From NCBI RefSeq assembly GCF_900090315.1, contig NZ_FMHZ01000002.1:2334501-2398500 (forward strand): DNA of 64,000 nt. Direction: 5' to 3'. Positions 50,404 through 59,412 of the stretch are shown here, in pieces. The position numbers and the translations under genes were made by a program. The notes beneath the pieces are model-generated. The model saw only the letters and a program-made list of their open reading frames with translations. It searched no databases and was not told the DNA's origin. Position 1 is the stretch's first letter; each line of letters opens with the position of its first letter. The DNA is from Micromonospora citrea. GTDB lineage: Bacteria > Actinomycetota > Actinomycetes > Mycobacteriales > Micromonosporaceae.

Positions 50404-50868
50404 TCAGGTGGCGCGGAGCATCCGGAGCTGGGCGAGGTGCTTCGGCAGGTGCACGCGGGTGTGCAGGTCGAGGGTGCGCCCCCAGGGCAGGGTGTCGTCG
50501 ACGACCAGGTCGAAGCCCTCGCGCAGGTGCGTCTCGACCGGGGTCTCGGCCGCCGGGCCGAGCCGCTCGGTCAGCGCGCAGAGCTTCTGGCTGGTGGCCC
50601 GCAGCAGGGTGGCCAGCCCGTCCAGCCCGCCGCACTCGGCGACCAGCGCGTCCACCTGTGGACGGTGGATGGTCTCCAGGTCGTAGTACGCGAACGGCGA
50701 ACCCGCGATGACCGCCTCGGTCGCCTCGGTCATCAGCTCGTCGTTGGCGGCGAGGTGGGCGACGATCTGCTCGGCACTGAGCTGCCCGGCCGGCGGTGGC
50801 CCGAACCCGCCCGCGTCGACCTCCGCGAGCACCTCCTCGTACGCCCGCCGCAGCCTCTCCACCTCCAC
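50404..50868 (-). CDS. DinB-like/mycothiol-transferase-fold protein
   Basis: A 154-residue four-helix-bundle protein of the DinB-like superfamily. Metal-binding-type histidines occur in EQIVAHLAANDELM and in LHTRVHLPKHLAQL, the spacing seen in DinB, YfiT and mycothiol-dependent maleylpyruvate isomerases. Actinomycete members often use mycothiol or bacillithiol for detoxification. The substrate cannot be assigned. It is leftward, 56 bases after the SDR gene, and possibly cotranscribed with it. Confidence 0.75.
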   Translation of the reverse strand: MEVERLRRAYEEVLAEVDAGGFGPPPAGQLSAEQIVAHLAANDELMTEATEAVIAGSPFAYYDLETIHRPQVDALVAECGGLDGLATLLRATSQKLCALTERLGPAAETPVETHLREGFDLVVDDTLPWGRTLDLHTRVHLPKHLAQLRMLRAT

Positions 50869-50924
50869 CGGCCCAGGCTAGCCCGATCCGGCGCCCGGCG
50901 GGCCGAACCGGGCAGGTGCGGCGG

Positions 50925-51707
50925 TCAGGCCGGCAGCACGCCCCGGGTGACGGCGCGGCTCACCAGGGCCAACAGCTTGCGGGGCCGGCGCGGCTGGAGG
51001 TGGGCGCCGACGAAGGTCCCCCGGCCCGCCACCACGTAGCCCTCGTTGCGGGCCAGCGATCGCAGCGCCCGGGCCACCACCCGCTGCGGCGTCTCCATCC
51101 GCCCGCCGATGGCGGCCCGGCGGGTGCCGATCGTGTCGAAGAACCCGGTCTCGACGGGGCCCGGGCACAGCGCCAGCACGTTGACGCCCCGGTCCCGGTA
51201 CTCGCTCCACAGCGCCAGGCTGAAGTTGAGCACGAACGACTTGGCCGCGCTGTAGACGGCGAAGTACGCGGCGGGCTGGAAGCCGGCGGTGGACGCGACG
51301 TTGATCACCCCGCCGCCGCCACGGGCCAGCATGGCGGGCACGAGCGCGTGGGTCAGGTCCGTCAGCGCCACGACGTTGACCATGAGCTGGTCGTGGTCGC
51401 GGTCGCCGGGGATCTCCTCGAACCGTCCGCAGGTGCCGAAGCCCGCGTTGTTGACCAGGAGGTTCACGCGAAGGCCGCGGGCGGCCAACTCGGCGACGAC
51501 GCGGGCGGTGGCGTCGGGTGCGGCGAGGTCCTGCCCGATCACCTCGACCCGCACGCCGTGGGCCTGCCGGAGCGTCGCGGCGAGTTCGTCCATCCGGTCG
51601 ACGGACCGGGCGACCAGGGCCAGGTTCCGCCCCTGCGCGGCGAGCTGTCGGGCGAACTCGGCGCCGATGCCGGTCGAAGCGCCGGTGATGAGAGCAACAT
51701 CAGTCAT
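50925..51707 (-). CDS. short-chain dehydrogenase/reductase
   Basis: A 260-residue classical SDR. TGASTGIGAEF binds the dinucleotide, LLVNNAGFG stabilises the fold, and the catalytic Ser (NVASTAG) and Tyr-x3-Lys (VYSAAKSF) are in place. The CPGPVETGFF loop follows. An NADP preference is suggested by the Arg after the second strand (LALVARSVDRMDEL). ATG 51707 was chosen. It is divergent from the TetR-type regulator at 51815, which probably represses it through the dyad in the gap. Confidence 0.9.
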   Translation of the reverse strand: MTDVALITGASTGIGAEFARQLAAQGRNLALVARSVDRMDELAATLRQAHGVRVEVIGQDLAAPDATARVVAELAARGLRVNLLVNNAGFGTCGRFEEIPGDRDHDQLMVNVVALTDLTHALVPAMLARGGGGVINVASTAGFQPAAYFAVYSAAKSFVLNFSLALWSEYRDRGVNVLALCPGPVETGFFDTIGTRRAAIGGRMETPQRVVARALRSLARNEGYVVAGRGTFVGAHLQPRRPRKLLALVSRAVTRGVLPA

Positions 51708-51735
51708 GCATCGAACCGTAGCGGCTATCCGTCTA

Positions 51736-51758
51736 AACTGCAACACCATGTCGCAGTT
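51736..51758. promoter_or_regulatory. dyad AACTGC-11-GCAGTT, candidate TetR operator
   Basis: A perfect 6-bp inverted repeat with an 11-base spacer lies in the 107-base gap between the divergent SDR and TetR genes, 29 bases before the SDR start codon. Confidence 0.5.
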
Positions 51759-51814
51759 GGTTGTAGATCCAGGTCGTGGCGTATTGTTTCCGATATCAGC
51801 GAAGGGGAGACGGG

Positions 51815-52387
51815 ATGGCAGAGGGCCAGCGGCGCCTGCGTGCGGACGCCGAACGCAGCATCCGCACGATCATGGAGGCCGCCGAGCGGCTGCTGGCGGC
51901 GAACCCGGCCGCCACCATCGAACAGATCGCCGAGGCGGCCGGGGTCGCCCGCACGACGGTGCACCGGCGCTTCGCCAGCCGCGACGCGCTGATCGCCAGC
52001 ATGACCCGGGACGCCTGGGCGCAGATGGGCGCCGCCGTGGCCGCCGCCCGGCCGGCCACCGCGCCGCCCCTGGTCGCCCTCCACCAGGCCACCGCGACCA
52101 TCCTGGAGATCAAGTCCCGGTGGCCGTTCGCGCTCGGCCAGCCCAGCGACGATCCGTCGACCGTGCGCCACCAGCAGGAGGTCCACGCCGGATGCGAGCT
52201 GGTGCTGCGGCGGGCACAACAGGCCGGGCTGCTCCGCCCGGACGTCGACCTGGACTGGACGCGCCGGGTCTACCTGGCGCTCATCCACGAGACGATCAAC
52301 GGCGCCCCGGCGTCGCCGGGCGACCCCGACGAGCTGGCCGCCCGCATCCTGGACACCCTCCTGCACGGCGCCGCCCCGAGACCCTGA
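51815..52387 (+). CDS. TetR family transcriptional regulator
   Basis: A 190-residue regulator. The DNA-binding domain is RTIMEAAERLLAANPAATIEQIAEAAGVARTTVHRRFASRDALI (about 17-60). The C-terminal ligand domain is of the TetR_C type found next to SDR genes. AAGGGGAGA precedes the ATG. It is divergent from the SDR gene and likely represses it. A GC-rich 36-bp tandem repeat begins about 110 bases after its stop. Confidence 0.9.
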   Translation: MAEGQRRLRADAERSIRTIMEAAERLLAANPAATIEQIAEAAGVARTTVHRRFASRDALIASMTRDAWAQMGAAVAAARPATAPPLVALHQATATILEIKSRWPFALGQPSDDPSTVRHQQEVHAGCELVLRRAQQAGLLRPDVDLDWTRRVYLALIHETINGAPASPGDPDELAARILDTLLHGAAPRP

Positions 52388-52497
52388 CCGGCACCGGCCC
52401 GCGCGGCCACGGGCGGGCCGCGCCCCGCCCGGGCGGCGACCCTCGTCGTGCCGGCCCGGCCGAGCGGAATCACCGGACGCGCCCGCCCGAGCGGGCT

Positions 52498-52605
52498 GGC
52501 GTCCGCTCGACGAGCGGGCACAACGAGCGGACCGGCGTCCGCCCCACGAGCGGGCGCAACGAGCGGACCGGCGTCCGCGCGACGAGTGGGCGCGACGAGC
52601 GGGCC
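52498..52605. repeat. 36-bp tandem repeat, three copies
   Basis: Three consecutive units begin with GGCGTCCGC at 52498, 52534 and 52570. They differ at several positions and are flanked by partial units, all built from a CGAGCGGGC core. They fill much of the 274-base gap between the TetR gene and the convergent VWA gene. No coding frame across them is convincing. Confidence 0.8.
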
Positions 52606-52661
52606 GGTCCGCGCGTCGAGCGGGCGGCGCGACAGGGCCGGCACGGGCCGCCCCGACGAGG

Positions 52662-54617
52662 TCAGCGGCGGCGCGGCTCGCGGGCGCGCAGGTAGTCGGA
52701 GACGACGTACTCGCCGAGGTCCTCCAGGTCGGGGGTGAACAGGCGGCCCTTCGAGCGGCGGGCCACCGCGTCGACGAAACGACGCAGGCCGGGGTCGTCA
52801 CCCAGCATGAAGAGGTTGAGCGTGGCGCCGTAGCGGGTCAGCCGGTCCACCTCGCGGACGGTCGCCTCGATCGTCTCCGGCAGCGGCGGCCAGTGGAACA
52901 ACGCCTCCCCGTCGTCCGGGTCCAGGTGGGCGGTCGGCTCCCCGTCGGTGACCACCAGCACCACCGGCTCGGCGTCCGGGTGCCGACGCAGGTGCCGGCC
53001 GGCCAGCCGCAGCGCGTGCTGGAGGTTCGTGCCCTGCTGCATGTCCGGCTCGACGGCGGCCAACTCCTGCTCGGTCAGCGGCAGCGCCTCCCGGCCGAAG
53101 CCGACGATCTGCAGCGCGTCCTGCGGGAACCGGGTCGTCATCAGGTGCGCCAGCGCCAGCGCCGTCTGCTTCATCGGGCCCCACCGGCCCTGCGAGATCA
53201 TCGAGTAGGACAGGTCGACGCAGAGCGCCACCGCCGCCGACGCCCGCCGCTCGGTCTCCACCACCTCGAAGTCCTCGACGGCCAGCCGCACCGGCACGCC
53301 CGTCCCGGCCCGGCGGACGGCCCGGGTCAGCGTGCGCACCACGTCCAGGGGCTGCTCGTCGCCGTACTCCCACGGGCGGGAACCGCCGCTGACCTCGCCG
53401 GCGGCGCCCGCCGAGCGCAGGTCGTGCTGGCCGCGCGGCCCGGCCGTCAGGTCGGCGAAGACCCGCCGCAGCGCGGTGCCGCCGAGCCGGCGCAGCGCCT
53501 TCGGGCTCAGGGTCAGCCCGTCGGCGTCCCGGCTCACCCAGCCCTGCCGGCGCAGCTCCCGCTCCAGCTCCCGCAGCCGGCGTACGTCGTCGGCGGCGTC
53601 CCGACCCAGCGTCCGGGCCACCGCGTCGACGTCGACGTCGTCCAGGGTGGCCCCCGGATGCTCCTGGTCGAGCTGGTCGAGCAACTCGTCCAGCTCGGCG
53701 ATCTCGCCGAGCGCGCCCGCGGCCTCGCCGTAGCCGAGCGGCCGCTCCCCGCGCACCCGCTCACCGCGGCCGGGGTGCAGGTCGGGGCGGAGCGCGCGCA
53801 GGTTGGCGTCCAGCGCCGCCAGCTCCCCGGCGAGCCGGTCGCCGAGCGACTGCCGCATCAGGCCGGCCAGCTCCTCGCGCTGACGGTCGGAGAGCGAACG
53901 CATCAGCCGCTCACCGGCGGCCGACCGCCGGGCCAGCACGTCGACCAGCTCGTCGACGTCGGCCGGCCGCTCCGGGAAGAACTCGCCGTGCCGGCGCATG
54001 AACTCGGCGAACGCGTCGGTGGTGTCCTCCGCGCGGGCGTGCCGGGCCAGCAGGTCGTTCAGGTCGCGCATCATCTCGGCCAGCCGCCGCTGCGCGCCCG
54101 GATCCGCCGACGCGCGCACCGCGTCCCGCAGCCCGGCGAAGCGCTGGCCCAGCACGTCGTCGCGCAGCCCGTCCAGGATCCGCTGGTACGTCCGGCGGGC
54201 CTCGTCGCTGGCCCATTCGTAGCCGGCCAGCTCCTCCACCGCCCGCGCGGTCGAGCGGGGCAGGTTGTCCAGCACCGCCTCGGCGAACCGCGCGTCGTCG
54301 TCGCCACGACCGCGCAGCTCGTCCCGCTCGGCGGCGAGCGCCTGGTCGAGCAGGGCCCGGGCCCGGGTGACCGCCCCGTCCAGGTCGCCCCGGCGCAGCG
54401 CCTCCCGACGCAGCCGCCGGGCCCGGGCGGCCAGGTCGTCGAGACCGCCGCGCCCCTGGGGGCCCCGACGCAGCAGGTCGCGCAGCGCCTCCCGCAGGCT
54501 GCCGCCGGCCAGCACCTCGGCGCCGACGGCGTCCACCGCGCCCCGCACGTCGTACGGGGGCGCGAGCGGATCGGGGCCGCCCCGCCACTGCCCGTACCGG
54601 AACCGGTTGCCGGCCAT
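52662..54617 (-). CDS. VWA domain protein (CoxE/BchD-like)
   Basis: A 651-residue protein with a C-terminal von Willebrand A domain. The metal-binding MIDAS residues are DLSYS (DxSxS, about 445-449), a Thr near LPLTEQELAAV and TDGEPTAHLD. The N-terminal two thirds are helical and charged, probably coiled coil. It is separated by only two bases from a MoxR-type AAA ATPase gene, the classic pairing in which the ATPase remodels a target that the VWA protein recruits, as in cobalt/magnesium chelatases and CoxD-CoxE. The target is unknown here because no metallo-enzyme gene adjoins. Confidence 0.88.
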   Translation of the reverse strand: MAGNRFRYGQWRGGPDPLAPPYDVRGAVDAVGAEVLAGGSLREALRDLLRRGPQGRGGLDDLAARARRLRREALRRGDLDGAVTRARALLDQALAAERDELRGRGDDDARFAEAVLDNLPRSTARAVEELAGYEWASDEARRTYQRILDGLRDDVLGQRFAGLRDAVRASADPGAQRRLAEMMRDLNDLLARHARAEDTTDAFAEFMRRHGEFFPERPADVDELVDVLARRSAAGERLMRSLSDRQREELAGLMRQSLGDRLAGELAALDANLRALRPDLHPGRGERVRGERPLGYGEAAGALGEIAELDELLDQLDQEHPGATLDDVDVDAVARTLGRDAADDVRRLRELERELRRQGWVSRDADGLTLSPKALRRLGGTALRRVFADLTAGPRGQHDLRSAGAAGEVSGGSRPWEYGDEQPLDVVRTLTRAVRRAGTGVPVRLAVEDFEVVETERRASAAVALCVDLSYSMISQGRWGPMKQTALALAHLMTTRFPQDALQIVGFGREALPLTEQELAAVEPDMQQGTNLQHALRLAGRHLRRHPDAEPVVLVVTDGEPTAHLDPDDGEALFHWPPLPETIEATVREVDRLTRYGATLNLFMLGDDPGLRRFVDAVARRSKGRLFTPDLEDLGEYVVSDYLRAREPRRR

Positions 54618-54619
54618 CG

Positions 54620-56077
54620 TCAGGCCCGGCCGCCGTAGCGGGTCCGGCCGGAGTCGGTGACGTCCTTGCCGAGCCGGCGGGTCAGGTGCAGCCCCTCCAG
54701 CACGAACTCCACGCCGGCCGCGGCCTGCTCGGGGGTGGGCGCGTCGCCGAGGCCCAGCCGGTCCAGCGCCTTGGCCAGCCCGGGGACGGTGCCCACCTGG
54801 CGCAGCAGCTCCGCGGAGCCGACCAGCTCGCCGGTCTCGATCACCGCGTCCCCGTCGACGAGGGCGGTGAAGCCCGACAGGTCCAGCCCCGCCAGCCGGG
54901 CCCGGAACGTCTCGGCGGTCGCGGTGCGCAGCAGGTGACCGAGGATCTCGACCTCCCGCCCCTCCTCGCCGCTCTCGAACTCGACCTTCCCGCGCAGCGT
55001 CGACGTCACCGACACCGCGTCGCCGACCCGGGCGACCGGCGCCTCGGGGCGTACCCCCTCGGGGGCGGCGGCGAGCAGGCCGGCGCGGCGCAGCGCGGCG
55101 GCGGCGACCGTCTCGGCGGCGGCGATGGCGAACCGGGCGGAGACCCCGGAGCGCGGGTCCACCGACGGCGACTCCCGCACCGCCCGGGCGAACCGGGCGA
55201 GAACCTCCAGCACGTGCTCCGGCACCTCGGCGACCAGGTCGGCCTCCTGCCGGATCAGGGCCAGCTCCAGGTCGAGGTCGGCCGGGTAGTGGGTGCGCAC
55301 CTCGGCGCCGAAGCGGTCCTTGAGCGGGGTGATGATCCGGCCCCGGTTGGTGTAGTCCTCCGGGTTGGCGCTGGCCACCAGGAACAGGTCCAGCGGCAGC
55401 CGCAGCTGGTAGCCACGGACCTGGATGTCCCGCTCCTCCAGCACGTTGAGCAGCGCCACCTGGATCCGCTCGGCCAGGTCCGGCAGCTCGTTGACGGCGA
55501 AGATGCCCCGGTTGGTGCGCGGGACGAGGCCGAAGTGGATGGTCTCCGGGTCGCCGAGGGTGCGTCCCTGGGCGATCCGGATCGGGTCGACGTCGCCGAT
55601 CAGGTCGCCGACGCTGGTGTCCGGGGTGGCCAGCTTCTCGCCGTACCGCATCGAGCGGTGCAGCCAGGCGACCGGCAGGTCGTCGCCGGCCTCGGCGACC
55701 AGCGCCCGCGAGGCCGGAGTGAGCGGGTGCAGCGGGTGCTCGTTGAGCACCGAGCCGGCGATCACCGGGGTCCACTCGTCGAGCAGCCCGACCAGCGAGC
55801 GGATCAGCCGGGTCTTGCCCTGCCCGCGCTCGCCGAGCAGCACCGTGTCGTGCCCGGCGAGCAGCGCGCGCTCGACCTCGGGCAGCACCGTGTCGTCGTA
55901 GCCGACGATGCCGGGGAAACGCTCGGCGCCGGAACGCATCCGGGCCAGGAGGTTGTCGCGGAGTTCCTGCTTGACCGTGCGGTACGCGTGGCCGGCCGCC
56001 CGCAGCGCGCCGAGCGTGCCGGGCAGGTCGGCCGGTGGGACCGGGGTAACCGGGGAAGGCGCAGTCACCCGACCCAC
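54620..56077 (-). CDS. MoxR/ChlI-like AAA+ ATPase
   Basis: A 485-residue AAA+ ATPase. Walker A is LLGERGQGKTRLI (about 81-93). The Walker B region reads RGIFAVNELPDLAERIQVALLNVLEE with Asn replacing the usual Asp before Glu. Sensor 1 is FLVASANPEDYTNRGR, and the arginine finger lies near LKDRFGAEVRTHYP. This layout is that of magnesium-chelatase ChlI-like proteins. The stop is two bases before the VWA gene start, so the two form one operon and presumably one complex. Start at GTG 56077 or GTG 56068 is uncertain. Confidence 0.88.
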   Translation of the reverse strand: MGRVTAPSPVTPVPPADLPGTLGALRAAGHAYRTVKQELRDNLLARMRSGAERFPGIVGYDDTVLPEVERALLAGHDTVLLGERGQGKTRLIRSLVGLLDEWTPVIAGSVLNEHPLHPLTPASRALVAEAGDDLPVAWLHRSMRYGEKLATPDTSVGDLIGDVDPIRIAQGRTLGDPETIHFGLVPRTNRGIFAVNELPDLAERIQVALLNVLEERDIQVRGYQLRLPLDLFLVASANPEDYTNRGRIITPLKDRFGAEVRTHYPADLDLELALIRQEADLVAEVPEHVLEVLARFARAVRESPSVDPRSGVSARFAIAAAETVAAAALRRAGLLAAAPEGVRPEAPVARVGDAVSVTSTLRGKVEFESGEEGREVEILGHLLRTATAETFRARLAGLDLSGFTALVDGDAVIETGELVGSAELLRQVGTVPGLAKALDRLGLGDAPTPEQAAAGVEFVLEGLHLTRRLGKDVTDSGRTRYGGRA

Positions 56078-56092
56078 GCTAGCTCACGCCGA

Positions 56093-56124
56093 CGGGGTGC
56101 CCGGTCCGTCGACCGGGCACCCCG
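56093..56124 (-). terminator. perfect 14-bp hairpin
   Basis: CGGGGTGCCCGGTC and GACCGGGCACCCCG flank a four-base loop, 13 bases downstream of the stop of the leftward membrane-protein gene and just before the MoxR start. Confidence 0.75.
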
Positions 56125-56137
56125 CCGCCGGCCCGGT

Positions 56138-57205
56138 TCAGCCGCGACCGCAGCGCCGGCAGGTGCCCCGGCGACGCAGGTGGTACGCGTACGTGGCCGC
56201 GCCCAGCGCGACACCCCAGAACGGCCACAGCAGCATCGGCGCGGTCGCGAGGCTGGCCCCGCCGAAGTCCCAGAACTCGGGGGTGGCGAGCAGCCCGAGG
56301 GTCGCCGCGGTGACCGCCACCGCGACCAGGGTGGCCGGGACCACGGCCAGCTTCACCGGCACCGCCCGCCCGGCCAGGCCGAGCGTCCAGCGCGGGAACC
56401 GCTCGCCCCAGCGCTGCGCCAGCCCGAGCGTGAGGACCGCCCCCACCAGCGCGAACCCGCCCAGCCCGGCGCCCGCCCAGACCGTTCCGGTGTCCCGCAT
56501 CTCGTCGAGGAACGCCCGGTCGATGCCGAGCGGGACGCCGACCGCCCAGGCGAGGCGGGTCACCGCGTACAGGGCGGGAATGGTGGCCGCGACCCCGACG
56601 GCCCAGCGACCCCAGCGGGCGGCCGCGGCGGGCGAGGTCCAGCCGTGGTCGACGCCGTCGCGCCCGCACCCGGGGCAGGCGCCGGCGGTGCGCCGTCGCC
56701 AGGTCAGCACCGCCCCGGCCAGCAGCACCCCGCCGACCACGGCCGCGAACCGGACGAACAGCGCCCAGGTGAAGACGTCCGCGTAGTCCACCGGCGGCCA
56801 ACCGAACGGCGCCCCGACGATCAGGATCGGGGCGTACCCGAGGATGGTCAGCACCCCCACGTCGGGCACCACGACGGCCAGCAGGGCGGCGACCGCCCAG
56901 GCGTACGCCGACAGCAGCGTGCGCACCGCGCGGCCCGGACGCCGCCCGCCGGTCATGGCGAGCGCGGCGACCGCGGCGCCGAGCAGCAGCGCGGCGAACA
57001 GCGGCGGCCCGACGGTGGCCGGGATCCCCCGCAGCAGGCTCATGGCCCCGCCGGGATCGTTCGCCCCGAACGGGTAGCCGGCGCCGGTGACGGTGGAGAC
57101 CAGGGCGAGCACGCCCCACAGGCCGAGCCAGGCGGCGGCGAGCGGGGCGAACCGGTCCGGCCGGGGCACGACCGGCCGGCGGGTGGGCGGAAGGGTCGTC
57201 GTCAT
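56138..57205 (-). CDS. polytopic membrane protein of unknown function
   Basis: A 355-residue protein with about eight membrane helices (for example LAAAWLGLWGVLALVSTV, LFAALLLGAAVAALAM, LPVVVPD-flanked YAWAVAALLAVVV). A cytoplasmic loop carries CPGCGRDG, and the C-terminus carries CRRCGRG, two CxxC knuckles that may bind zinc together. Homologous architecture is common in actinomycetes without known role. It ends at its own terminator hairpin, so it is not part of the MoxR operon. Confidence 0.7.
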   Translation of the reverse strand: MTTTLPPTRRPVVPRPDRFAPLAAAWLGLWGVLALVSTVTGAGYPFGANDPGGAMSLLRGIPATVGPPLFAALLLGAAVAALAMTGGRRPGRAVRTLLSAYAWAVAALLAVVVPDVGVLTILGYAPILIVGAPFGWPPVDYADVFTWALFVRFAAVVGGVLLAGAVLTWRRRTAGACPGCGRDGVDHGWTSPAAAARWGRWAVGVAATIPALYAVTRLAWAVGVPLGIDRAFLDEMRDTGTVWAGAGLGGFALVGAVLTLGLAQRWGERFPRWTLGLAGRAVPVKLAVVPATLVAVAVTAATLGLLATPEFWDFGGASLATAPMLLWPFWGVALGAATYAYHLRRRGTCRRCGRG

Positions 57206-57288
57206 GCCCTCAGCCTCGGCCGACCGACCCCGCGATCCCTCCCGTGCGGCGGTGAACCCGCTCCCCCTGGGGAGTGAGGCCCGGCGGG

Positions 57289-58590
57289 CTACCCGCGCTG
57301 TGCCCGGCGCTGCTCACGCTCGACCGCCCGCTGGTGCGCGGACGCGAGGAGGCGCTCGACCCGCGCGGACGAGGCGGCCCCCGGGTTGACGACGCACGCC
57401 CAGCCCTGCGCCGCGTAGACCGGATGGGGAACGACCACGTCCAGCAGCGCGAAGTCGATCCCCGCGCGGTGCTCGGCGAACTCCCGGGGCGGGTAGCCGA
57501 ACTCCTCCTCGAACGCGGCGCGGCCCAGCTCGATGTTGAGCCGGTAGACCCCGGCGCGGTCCAGCCGCGACTCCTCGTCGAAGCCGGGAGAGTCGTGCCC
57601 GACCATGGTGGCGAAGGGACGGCGCCGCTCCGAGCCGGCGAAGAAGAAGCGTTCGTCCCAGGCCGCCTCGGGCGCGGGCGTCTCCGGGCCGGCCTGCTGC
57701 TCGGTCACCCCGGGCAGCTCGCGGATCCGGGCGGCGACGGCGGCCGCGGCCGCCGGGAACCGGTCCACGTGCCACACGGCGTCGCAGTCCGCGAGCGTGT
57801 CGGCGGCCAGCGGCAGGTAGTCCTGGTCGGCCGGCGCGTCCGTCCGCACCCGGGCGGGGCCCGCCAGCTCGGCGAGGCGGCCCGCCGCGAAGACCGGCCC
57901 CTGCCCGGTGGCCGCGCCCAGCACGCCCTCGAACGTGTCGTCGGCCGGCGCCGCCAACCGCAACGCGGCGCTGGCGCCGAGGCTGAAGACGACGAGCGCG
58001 TAGCGGCGGCCGAGCGCGTCGGCGACGATCGCCCCGGCGGACGGATCGACGTCCGCACCGGCCGGGCGGGGGCCGGGATGCCGTCGCAGGTGCCGGGTGT
58101 GGCCGAAGACCAGGGTCGGGCCGCGCCGCTCCTCCCGGGAGCGGACGTCCAGCAGGTTCCGCGCCATCCCGACGTCGCGCGCCCCGGCCGGCGGGGACGT
58201 CCGCCCGGTTGCCGGCTCGGGCACGGTGGTCGACTCCCGCAACGCGTCGAAGCCGTGGAACGCCAGCCGCTCGTCCGGCGGCACCGACTCGTTGTACGCC
58301 CGCATCCACTCCACCAGCTCCCGGTCGGCGGCGGGCCCACCGAAGCCGCGACCGGCGGCCAGCACGTCGTCGAGCGTCCCGCCGGCGCCCCGGACGTACG
58401 CGTCGACCGCCAGCCCGGCGGCCCGGTCGCACTCCACGGCGATGGAGCGGAAGCCCCGCTCGGCGAGGCGCGCGAAGATCTGGTTCCGCAGACGCGGAAA
58501 CGCCGGCTCCCCGGGCGCCGGCGTGCCCAGGGCGAGGACCTCCACGGGGTGGGTACGGGACTGCAGCAGGACATCCAGGTCGAATTCCAT
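57289..58590 (-). CDS. erythromycin esterase-like domain fused to DUF6194
   Basis: A 433-residue two-domain protein. The first roughly 290 residues follow the erythromycin-esterase-like fold (FPRLRNQIFARLAERGFRSIAVECDRAAG, FGHTRHLRRHPGP). The motif usually written GEPTHGE, whose Glu and His are catalytic in Ere enzymes, reads GTPAPGE here (about residue 22-28), so hydrolysis is doubtful. The remaining 140 residues match DUF6194 (FATMVGHDSPGFDEES, AGVYRLNIELGR, VVPHPVYAAQGWACVVNPG). ATG 58590 was chosen. It is divergent from a TioE-like regulator, suggesting regulated expression, possibly in drug response. Confidence 0.78.
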   Translation of the reverse strand: MEFDLDVLLQSRTHPVEVLALGTPAPGEPAFPRLRNQIFARLAERGFRSIAVECDRAAGLAVDAYVRGAGGTLDDVLAAGRGFGGPAADRELVEWMRAYNESVPPDERLAFHGFDALRESTTVPEPATGRTSPPAGARDVGMARNLLDVRSREERRGPTLVFGHTRHLRRHPGPRPAGADVDPSAGAIVADALGRRYALVVFSLGASAALRLAAPADDTFEGVLGAATGQGPVFAAGRLAELAGPARVRTDAPADQDYLPLAADTLADCDAVWHVDRFPAAAAAVAARIRELPGVTEQQAGPETPAPEAAWDERFFFAGSERRRPFATMVGHDSPGFDEESRLDRAGVYRLNIELGRAAFEEEFGYPPREFAEHRAGIDFALLDVVVPHPVYAAQGWACVVNPGAASSARVERLLASAHQRAVEREQRRAQRG

Positions 58591-58656
58591 GACTTCGACC
58601 GTATCGTTGAACGTGCTGTTGAGACTTTGGCCCGAAAGCAGAGCAGGATACCTGTC

Positions 58657-59412
58657 ATGAAGCCTCAAAAGGCGGTGCGAAGCCGACCCGCCGACCTGGC
58701 TCGGGCGCACGGCATCTCCGCGCAGGCCGTCCGCAACTACGAAGGTGCCGGGCTGCTCCCGCCCGCCCAGCGCACCGCGAGCGGCTACCGGGTCTACCAG
58801 GACGCGCACGCCGCCGCCCTGGACGCCTACCTGGCGCTGGTCCCGGCGTACGGCCACATGGCGGCCAGGACGATCATGTGGGCCGTCCACCGTGGCGACC
58901 TGGACGCCGCCTTCGAGGCGATCGACGCCGGCCACGCCCAACTGGTCCGGGACCGGCAGACGCTCGACTCCGTCGAGGCCGCGATCGGCATCCTCGTCGA
59001 GACGCCGGCGGCCGACCGACCGGACCGGCCGCTTCCGGTCGGCGCCGTCGCCCGCCGGCTGGGCGTCACCGCGGCGGCCCTGCGCAAGTGGGAACGCGCC
59101 GGCATCCTCACGCCGCAACGCGACCGCGCCACCCGCCACCGCGTCTACCGCGCCGACGACGTACGCGACGCCGAGCTCACGCACCTGCTGCGGCGCGGCG
59201 GCTACCCGCTGCGCCACATCGCCACCGTGCTGGCGCACCTCCACGACGCGGGCAGCGCCGGGAAGCTCGCCGAATCGCTGGCCGACTGGCGACGGCGGCT
59301 CGCCGAGCGGGGGCGCGCCATGCTCACCGCCGCCGCCCGCCTCGACGCCTACCTGCGCCTGCGGCAGGATCCGAGCGAGCCGGCCCCGTCCCGCCTCAGC
59401 CCGTCGGGGTGA
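58657..59412 (+). CDS. TioE-type dual MerR transcriptional regulator
   Basis: A 251-residue protein with two MerR-type helix-turn-helix parts. The first is RPADLARAHGISAQAVRNYEGAGLLPPAQRT with SGYRVYQ (about 10-50). The second is LPVGAVARRLGVTAAALRKWERAGILTPQRD with HRVYRADDVRDAEL (about 126-172). A helical linker joins them. This matches the TioE family. It is divergent from the esterase-like/DUF6194 gene and shares a 66-base gap with it, so it probably controls that gene. The last 17 bases overlap the end of the convergent response-regulator gene. Confidence 0.85.
   Translation: MKPQKAVRSRPADLARAHGISAQAVRNYEGAGLLPPAQRTASGYRVYQDAHAAALDAYLALVPAYGHMAARTIMWAVHRGDLDAAFEAIDAGHAQLVRDRQTLDSVEAAIGILVETPAADRPDRPLPVGAVARRLGVTAAALRKWERAGILTPQRDRATRHRVYRADDVRDAELTHLLRRGGYPLRHIATVLAHLHDAGSAGKLAESLADWRRRLAERGRAMLTAAARLDAYLRLRQDPSEPAPSRLSPSG

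Noticed and set aside
52498..52605. CRISPR or coding repeat
   Set aside because: Units of 36 bp directly abut and vary; there are no spacers and no supported reading frame.
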